The notes under the pieces were generated by a model. It saw only the letters and a list, made by a program, of their open reading frames with translations, searched no databases and was not told the DNA's origin. Position numbers and translations under genes: made by a program. From Omphalotus guepiniiformis (taxonomy: Eukaryota; Basidiomycota; Agaricomycetes; Agaricales; Omphalotaceae), in contig JAQOOI010000063.1 of NCBI GenBank assembly GCA_028554645.1, forward strand, positions 496,001-560,000: a stretch of DNA of 64,000 nt, in the 5' to 3' direction. Shown here piece after piece: positions 56,869 through 64,000 of this stretch (position 1 is the stretch's first letter; every line of letters begins with the position of its first letter).

Positions 56869-59800
56869 ATGGGTGTCGCAGGACTGTGGAGTGTAAGTGC
56901 TCTATCAGCCTTGAATACGTTGATCTTAAATGTTATGAATAGCTCCTTGAACCGGCTCAGTCAACGACCACCTTGACCGCATTATCTCTGTCACAGTTCG
57001 GTGCCACAAGTCGTGGTTATCGCATAGGAATAGACGCATCTATTTGGTTCTTTCACGCAGAATATGGAAGAGAAGGAGAAAATCCCCACCTACGAACACT
57101 GTTCTTCAGATGCGCTCAACTCACGAATCACGGATTTCTTCCTCTTTTCGTGTTTGATGGACCCAAACGACCCGATGTCAAACGCGGGAAGAGAATAAAC
57201 AAGTCTGCAAACAAATTAACGACAGGAATGCAATCAATCATAGAGGCATTCGGTTTCGAGTATAGAACAGTGCGTGATTGTGTCGCATCAGGACTTGACT
57301 GGGCTGATATGTGTGTTGATAGGCTCCCGGAGAGGCTGAGGCAGAACTTGCCTTCCTGAACAGAGTAGGAATTATTGATGGAATTCTCTCTGATGACGTG
57401 GACAACTTCCTCTTTGGCGCGAGAACAGTCATTCGCAATCACTCTTCCACGCATCCAACAGCGTCCGACTCGCTCGAGAAGTCCAAGGTGCTGGTGTACG
57501 ATTTGCCTCACCCCGCATTTCCAAATCTTGTCCCTGCAGATCTCATCTTCATTGCATTATGCTCAGGCGGTGACTATGACGCCACTGGGCTTCCTTCGTG
57601 TGGTATCAAAACCGCCTACGGACTGGCTCAGGCCGGCTTCGGCAGGTCTCTCCACGATGCTGCATTGAAATACGATAAGACATCTTCACAAATGCGAAAA
57701 TTTTTGCATCAATGGAGAGTTGACATTGCGCAAGAGCTCCGCACCAATTCGTCAGGGTTCTTGCCTAGCAGAAAACCGGCTCTCGCAAAGAATATACCTG
57801 ACACCTTTCCGGACATTGACGTGTTGCTTTCATACATAACCCCTATCACCAGCGAGTCGCTAGGTCGCACGGACCGTTACGATGATCTTCTTTTGACCAC
57901 ACACGACGCGGGCGGATGGACAAAGAAAGATCCCTCTTTGCCCAAACTCGCAGAAAAGTGCGAGTTTTACTTTGAATGGGGTTTCATGGAGAGCATCATC
58001 AAACGTTTTCGGACTGTCATCTTCCATGGCGTCGTTCTCAGGATACTACGGCGAGCTATGTTGCTTCGCGAGACTGGAATAGACGGGGATTCACACACGA
58101 TTGCTCTTGACCTCATCCGGAAATACTTTGCTTCATCTGACTTGACATTGGATGATCCTTGTCCGGATTTCGTTAATAAAATACACTCTACCCGACGGCA
58201 TTTGTCTACGTCAAACACCCTCGAATATCGACTCGATATCAATCCTTCCATATTAGTCCATCTGACTGCCAGTGGAGTGAAGGGCATACGTAGACCGGAT
58301 GATGTGGATGAATGGGCTGATGACGACGAGGAGGAAGAGACGGGGACCAATTCTGATTCGGAAGTTGGAACCCAGAAGACAGGCAAAGTGAAGAAATACC
58401 CTGACCCTCACATCCCGCTCCGTCTGTGGGTTCCGGCTGTCTTGGTTAAAGGAGCATTACCAGGCGTAGTAGAGGCATATGAGGACGTGCAGAGGAAGAA
58501 GGCTGAGAAGAAAGCTGGGAAAGGGAAGAAAAAGAAAGATCAATGCTCAGAGGAGACAAAGTCGCCTTCGAAAACAAAGGTCAAAGCTAAATTGGCTAAA
58601 TCCACAGAAGAAATGGTCGAGGCTGTACAGCCGAAGTCCAAAGTTAAGGCCAAGACGCAATCAGCGACAGCGAAGACGAGCAAGCTACTCCTGGCCCTCG
58701 ACGGTCACGCCGATTCCGATTCATCGGATAATGATGGGTGTGCGTACAACGAAGATGTGTTCCTGCGTAAGCCTACTGGAGCAAAGCCAACCTCATTAGC
58801 TGCGCACAACGGAAAATCCAGTACAGACTGGATATCTCTCGACGACGAAAGTCGTTTCGTCTCGTCCTTTCCCGCAAAGTCCTCGTCGAGCAAAAGTGCA
58901 TCCACTAGTAAGGCTGGTTTCTCGTCGCCTGCCAAAGCACGAGTTTCAAAAAGTTCTGCAGTGGACCATCAGAAACTGGACCTTGGTATCAAATCTTTTT
59001 TCAGCGTCGAAAAGCCTATTGCAACTCAGTCCAAGGGAAAACTAAAGGCTGTAGATTCTGACTACGGTAGCGACGTTTTCCCGCGTTCTTCAAGACTTCT
59101 TGCTCGTCTGGATTCGCTCACTTTGCCGAAGGAAAGGAATACCCTTGATGGATATATTTTACCGTCGAGCGGCGAACGCAAGACAAAAATGGTACCAACG
59201 CCATTCCCAATGTCATTCTCTTCGTCAGATACTGAGTATACTTTCGACGAGGACGAAGTTCCACCTCCCGGACCACCTGCGATTCCATCACCGCGCAAAA
59301 ACGTACGTAAGGGAATACCCTCTTCCTCATCGTCATCGGAGGAACACTCGAGCCCTGAGGGTGCCCGAGAGCGTAGAAAGCACGCGCTGAACAAGACCCC
59401 TCGCAAAGTCAGAGAACATTCATCTCCTAGGCAAACAACTACTGCGGACAACAATACCGACCATAGTCCATCTAAAGTGAAACCCGTGGGACGCACGATA
59501 CGAGATATATCTCATCCTTCTCGCGTACGCGCGGCCTCACCGTCGCCTGCTGAGCGAAACAAATCTCTCTCAACAAATTCTAGCACAAGAATGTCACCCC
59601 GCCCCACCAGAGAGCCTCGACCACCTGCCCCGCAACCGCAAAGCCTTAGTGTTGTCATCATTATATCCTCGGACTCTGAGACTGATGTGCCCCCAAGTAA
59701 ACTCAAACCTAAAGCTAAACTTAAACCAGCATCCAAGCAACTTTCAGCCTCGGACGGCTCGGAATTTCGACGCCCTGAATCTAGTTCTTGCCGAACGTCC

Positions 59801-59951
59801 TCTTCAAACGCCGCCGTTCATCCACTTCTGCTAGCTCGAGCCAGAGCGAAAGAAAAGGTGTGCTTGTCGTGTTTATAACTTTTTGACATTACTGATACAT
59901 TGACGGCAGTTAAAACCAGTGAAGACCAGAGAAATCATTGAAATCGACTGA
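56869..59951 (+). CDS. GEN1: GEN1/Yen1-type XPG nuclease (Holliday junction resolvase)
   Basis: Structure-specific nuclease of the Rad2/XPG family. Exons 56869-56892, 56943-57269, 57323-59857, 59910-59951; 975 residues. N-terminal motif MGVAGLWSLLEP. Catalytic acids sit in GYRIGIDASIWFFHAEYG, FVFDGPKRP, APGEAEAELAFLN and GILSDDVDNFLFGARTV; the H2TH-like region has ALCSGGDYDATGLPSCGIKT. After the nuclease core (to about residue 410) is a Lys-rich, acidic, Ser-rich tail with DLGIKSFF near residue 665, which looks like a PCNA-binding motif with Asp in the Gln position. The absence of a long spacer between the XPG-N and XPG-I parts argues for GEN1/Yen1 rather than XPG/Rad2. FEN1 is excluded by size and tail. 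Confidence 0.88.
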
Positions 59952-60331
59952 CGACTTATGTCTTGCTAATGATTATCTACCGTGATATAACCATCTTCCC
60001 TAATATGACCCTCATAATGTATACCCATGTCATATGTCCTTCAATGTATTATGACAATTCATTTGTACTTTCGAGCATACGATCAACTCAATGAACTGCA
60101 GTGTTTGCAACATTGAGGTCTACCTATTCTCGGGACCTGCATTGTATCCGTATTTAAGGTATCAACGCGTCTAGAGTGGTTCACGGTGCCTGCCTATCAT
60201 CCTCGTCAAATTGCAAGTACTCAACAAAATCTGACTAACCTGTGCAACCCGCATCTAGAAGACTTGCTCTTCACTTACAGCAATCCTTGTACAGGCTGAA
60301 TGCGACCAGAGATTCCAGCCAGACAACCAGG
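59952..60331. other. Intergenic, converging 3' ends
   Basis: 380 bp between the stops of the GEN1-type and SRR1-like genes. AT-rich; no gene seen. Confidence 0.4.
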
Positions 60332-61370
60332 TTAGGTCCCCTGAGCAATGTTAATCGGTTCATGAGAAGACTCCTGCTCAGAAAACAAATTTGGGATGTC
60401 CTCTGTCATGATAAACTGGACGGATGTATTGTTGAAGGCTCCCAACCAATCAGCACACTCAGGGAGAGGTGTAGCTTCCGCTTTTGATGCTAATCAGAAA
60501 TCAACGGTGAGCGACAGACCATGGAAGATGATGGAGCAATCTGTACCTGCTTTGACAACATGTGGAGCGTCGGCCATTAATTTGCTCATTGGGTTGCTGG
60601 GTTTCATTGGAATTAAGCTAGTAGTTCAGATGAATGTAGGAAAACATTCGACATTCACCTCTGGATGTAGTCGTCGAAGTGATTGCATATGAAGAGTAGG
60701 TTTGAGAGGTATTCGTGTTTCCAGTTAGCGCTCAGCACACTTTCGTACAGGGGCAAATCACAGTGAGGCATGAATAGTATTGTCGGGGAGGATAGTGCAT
60801 GATATTGCTATCAGAAAACTCGTTTGGTGTCCCGTTGTATTGCGAAAATGAATTCAAACTCACCGAGTCGTCGCTGTCCAACACGCATATACCAAGGTCT
60901 TTGAAAAGTGCCTTGTCTTCATCCAAAAATATTGGATCGTACAGAGAAACCTTTGAAATCTCCTACTTCATGAAAGGTTGGCTCAAACTTCGGATTGGGG
61001 ACAGATGAATTACTTGCGATCTGAAATTTCTGGCAAAGGTCGAGCAGAAACGCGAGCTGCACTCGTGCGTTATTTGATGAATCTGGGCTTCCAAGTCCCA
61101 GACATATAAAAGATGGTGAAGTTGTGAACTGCTTGAGAGAAATCTCGAGTATCTCTAGAAGAGGGGAGCAGTCAAGCCAAACGTTGGAGGGACGTGAAGC
61201 AAGAACCGCAGATTACTATGACATTCATCAAGCCAGTCGGCGTCCAAATTCTCTTGTATCCGCAGTACGCGGGACTTGAGAGACTCTCTTGTTATATGTT
61301 GACGGCCCTTCCGTTTCTTGCGTGAAGGGGAAGAAGTATTCCAGTCATTCTGAGTAACGCTGGAAGTCAT
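60332..61370 (-). CDS. SRR1-like domain protein
   Basis: Member of the SRR1 family (plant circadian/phytochrome factor; Ber1 in yeast); biochemical role unclear. Six small exons: 61370-61217, 61154-61003, 60962-60864, 60807-60659, 60617-60547, 60489-60332; 260 residues with all phases closing. The N-terminus is basic (SRKKRKGRQ). Family marks: FICLGLGSPDSSN, RVQLAFLLDLCQKF, VSLYDPIFLDEDKALFKDLG, TILFMPHCDLPLYESVLSAN, LLFICNHFDDYI, and a C-terminal GAFNNTSVQF. The second intron is 40 nt with a weak GTCCCC donor, the least certain junction. No single open frame here exceeds about 70 codons, so gene finders may miss it. Confidence 0.78.
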
Positions 61371-61747
61371 TGTGAAAGTGGATGGGCGCTAATCATAGAA
61401 CTTGAAGTTGTGCTATAGGCTCCTATGGTTGTCCACTTAAAGTATTCGTAGTACTGAGAACGAGGAGCACATACCATTGATTGTGTAAATGTAGACTTTT
61501 TCACTCGACAACAGAAAATGAAGAGAAGGAATGCAGAACCAACTTGAAGGCAACAACTTCGCGCCGGAATTTATAGCGCTATCATACATAAAGAGCCAAT
61601 ATATAGTGACGCACCCATAGCTCTAAGCTAAAGCGCTAATCGCGCAGCAATCTCAAGCTCCAAATCGCTACCTAGCGTTGTATTCAATTTCGATGAAGAA
61701 TAGTACATTTTATTACAACTGTGAAGAACGACGCGTGAACTACATGA
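61371..61747. other. Intergenic between SRR1-like and 2EXR-like gene 1
   Basis: 377 bp: promoter side of SRR1 and 3' flank of the 2EXR-like gene. Pieces recur near 62980-63300 as part of the tandem duplication, for example GAGAACGAGGAG and GGGCGCTAATCA. Confidence 0.5.
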
Positions 61748-62644
61748 TCAAACAGCGCTCCATTTCAGAATCACCACACAATATTTCGTGCATGAATCCA
61801 CGGAGGGAGCTGTAGTAACATCATTCCAGAGCTTCAGCTCGTTGTTGTATACTGGACCGCTTTCGTATCTGGTAGGTCCCATCCATTCTTTCTTGACAAG
61901 GGCATTTCCGGTGGTACTCAGCGTACGACCGTCATGTAGCTTGTACTGCTCTCTGCTCAATTGATTGGCAATAGCATACATCTAGACATCTTTTCAGCAG
62001 AGGGTTTGTGTCGCCATAGTCGACGAGAAACTTGCCTGTTCTTTGTCCCTCTCAATGGTTTCTAATTCAAGTACAAGCTCCTCCAGCCTTATTAACTGAT
62101 GGAATTGATACGACCAGATGTCTTCGAATGCGAGCGCTTTGTTCCGCTCCCAATGCCACCAATCAGACTGTCGAATAGTGATATGGATTGACCTGGGTCT
62201 GAAGTCACGCAGACCACATAGCGTCACGAATCCATCTCTAAGCCACCACAATTGCGTGAAAAGATGAACACGGGCGATGTGATCCTTCTGTTCTTCCGAG
62301 AGGCGCGCAAAGTATTTTGACGGTTCGCCATAACGTAACCTTGGGGGCCCTCTTTGGCACCAGAATACGTGTTCGTTAATTATCACGGGCAGTAGGTGAG
62401 TTTCCAGATAGATCAGCCTGCATGTCTGCAGCAGAGCGGTATCGATTCGTGTGGAATAATGATAGCCAGGACGATAGTAGTAAGCATTAGAGGGAAATGG
62501 TTTCTCGATGATGTCGTAGCGCAAGAGAGCGAAGTAGAAGATCCGATTACGAATTTCGGGTGGTATGCGAGTGAACAGGGGACTGCCCTTTTGCCTATTA
62601 GTATTAGGGCTCACAGCGAAAACCTCAGAGAGCTTGGTCTGCAT
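61748..62644 (-). CDS. 2EXR / F-box-like family protein, copy 1
   Basis: Fungal-expanded family of unknown function. Exons 62644-62036 and 61981-61748; 280 residues. The N-terminal motif FTRIPPEIRNRIFYFALL is typical of 2EXR-type and F-box-like proteins, followed by LLQTCRLIYLETHLLPV, another shared block. Near residue 110 are RVHLFTQLWWL and FRPRSIHITIRQSDWWHWE. The intron of 54 nt starts GCAAGT after AACAG and ends TCTAG: a GC-AG intron, supported by the identical arrangement in copy 2. The C-terminus, MGPTRYESGPVYNNEL onward, is nearly identical in copy 2. Confidence 0.82.
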
Positions 62645-63300
62645 CGATACTAGTAGACTAGTTAGTATGCTGGCAGCTGGGTGACGAGAGCCTTAGAGGG
62701 CTTTGCCGGTCTTGCCATTGTATTTATATGGCCACTGAGGAACCGCCACCAAACCGCCACCGTCGATTCATATCAGGTTGATTGTTTCTGCTGCGCCCAA
62801 ATCATGATATGATAACGACGTCGAAGATTTCATGGCTCGATGTTGACCCAGTCAGTGCATGATTAATGAGAGACTCTCTTGTTATATGCTGACAGCCTTC
62901 AGTTTCTTGCGTGAAGGGGAATATCCCAGCGAGTAAGCTGCCAGCGATTGTGGTTACTAATTACATGGGCGCTAATCACAGAAGTCGAAACGGTAACAGA
63001 CGGTAACCCCTATTAGAGGTTTGTCCACTCACGCTCTCACCGAGACTCGAGTTGGTCCTGAGAACGAGGAGGCACCTGCACATAAGTACCATGATTGCAT
63101 CGATGTATAATTTCGATAACAGAAAATGAAGAGAACCAATATAGAACCAAAGCCTTGTGCTAGCACCCAACCTGAAATCATACCAGTGACCCACCCATAG
63201 ATCAGATCTAAGCTAATCGAGCAGCAAAAGTTCAAACGTTCAAGCTCAAGCTTGGCGTTGTATTCGTCTTCAATAGATAGTAGTACAAAGACTTCTCAGA
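62645..63300. other. Intergenic with duplicated segment
   Basis: 656 bp between the two 2EXR-like genes. From about 62867 it matches sequence from about 61277 onward, including a broken piece of SRR1 exon 1, so it is the left part of the second duplication unit. Confidence 0.6.
62867..62935 (-). pseudogene. Relic of SRR1-like exon 1
   Basis: The stretch GAGAGACTCTCTTGTTATAT and what follows repeats the SRR1 exon 1 sequence at 61277-61342 with substitutions and at least one single-base deletion (GCCCTTCCG becomes GCCTTCAG), so the frame is lost. No other SRR1 exon follows. It marks where the tandem duplication starts inside SRR1. Confidence 0.65.
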
Positions 63301-64000
63301 TCAAACAGCACTCCATTTCAGGAAAACCACACAAAACTTCGTGCCTGAATCTACGGAGGGAGTTGCTGTAGTCATACCATAGTTCCAGAGCTTCAGCTCG
63401 TTGTTGTACACTGGACCGCCTTCGTATTGGGTAGGTCCCATCCATTCTTTCTTGACAAGGGCATTTCCGGTGGTACTCAGCGTACGACCGTCATGTAGCT
63501 TGTACTGCTGTCTGCTCAATCGATTGGCAATAGCATACATCTAGAAATCTTGTCAGCTGAGGGTACGAGTGGCCATAGTCAAAAGAAACTTGCCTGTTCT
63601 TTGTCCCTCTCTACGGTCTCAAGTTCAAGCGTAAGCTCCTCCAGCCTGTTCAACTCATGCAATCGAGTCGACCAGTTATCTATGAATGTGAGCGCCAAGT
63701 TGTCCTCCCACCACCACCAATCAGATTGTCGGACAGTGATATGGATTGACCTGGGTCTGAAGCCACGCCAATCACATAGTTCCATAAAATCACCTTCGAG
63801 CCACCACAATTGAGTAAAGAGATGAACACGATCGATGACATCCTTCTGCTCTTCCGTAAACTGTTCGAAATATGCAAATGGGTCGTCGCCGCATTTCAAT
63901 CCTGGGGGCCCTCTTGCGCACCAGAATACGTGCTCGTTTACTATCACGGGCAGTAGGTGAGTTTCCAGATAGATCAGCCTGCATGTCTGCAGCAGAGCGG
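63301..64000 (-). CDS. 2EXR / F-box-like family protein, copy 2 (5' end outside window)
   Basis: Exon 63594-64000 (partial, runs off the right edge) and exon 63301-63540. The visible part starts inside the LLQTCRLIYLETHLLPVI block and parallels copy 1 throughout: RVHLFTQLWWL, FRPRSIHITVRQSDWW, then the conserved end. The intron again starts GCAAGT and ends TTCTAG. The coding frame is intact in the part seen. The middle of the protein differs more from copy 1 than the C-terminal exon does, which is nearly identical and may reflect recent conversion. Confidence 0.8.

Larger units (their letters stand above)
61277..64000. repeat. Tandem segmental duplication, unit about 1.56-1.59 kb
   Basis: Unit one runs from about 61277 to about 62640, and unit two from about 62867 past the right edge. 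Equivalent points are offset by 1590 bp on the left and 1559 bp at the second 2EXR exon, so small indels have built up. Each unit holds a piece of SRR1 exon 1, a promoter-like intergenic part and a 2EXR-like gene on the minus strand. Confidence 0.7.

Overview
The window looks like nuclear DNA of a filamentous basidiomycete, most likely an Agaricomycete. Almost every gene is cut by short introns of about 40-70 nt with GT-AG ends and CTAAC/CTGAC-like branch sites. Housekeeping genes are packed on both strands, and the proteins have fungal architectures (lipin/Pah1, Rrn3, Tex1, Tip41, 111-residue NDUFB9). No prokaryotic operon, CRISPR array, rRNA, convincing tRNA or intact transposon was seen. 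All gene models were spliced by eye; exon phases were checked by arithmetic for most of them.

Layout. 0-7 kb: tail of an unknown protein, arginine-pathway ArgJ (-), translation factor eIF3m (+), UPF0652/DUF2009 B-box protein (-). 7.6-13.4 kb: two tandem secreted sedolisin (S53) proteases with several micro-exons. 13.5-31.9 kb: Hep59/Tls1-like splicing factor (-), gamma-tubulin complex GCP5/6-type subunit (-), small zinc-finger Gly-rich protein (+), Btz/CASC3-like exon-junction protein (-), epoxide hydrolase (+), THO subunit Tex1 (+), and an unrecognised seven-helix membrane protein with a long tail (-). 32-41.2 kb: lipin phosphatidate phosphatase (-), Pol I factor Rrn3 (-), complex I subunit NDUFB9 (+). 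41.2-47.2 kb: gene-poor, with two paralogous C2H2 zinc-finger genes (+). 47.6-60 kb: TFIIB (+), Rrs1 (-), TAF12 (+), Tip41 (-), dynein light intermediate chain (+), an unknown Arg/Ser-rich protein (+), and a GEN1/Yen1-type junction nuclease (+). 60.3-64 kb: an SRR1-like gene (-) followed by a segmental tandem duplication carrying two 2EXR/F-box-like genes (-).

The neighbourhood is mostly a chance syntenic block rather than a pathway cluster. There is a loose mRNA/ribosome theme (eIF3m, Hep59, Btz, Tex1, TFIIB, TAF12, Rrn3, Rrs1), and several head-to-head pairs share short intergenic promoters. The accessory parts are the sedolisin pair, the C2H2 pair and the right-hand duplication. Points worth a second look are 7-12 nt micro-exons, introns that need a non-AG acceptor or a GC donor, the GPCR-like seven-helix protein, and the SRR1-like gene split into six small exons next to its own broken duplicate. 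I did not find a clearly new defence or biosynthetic system.
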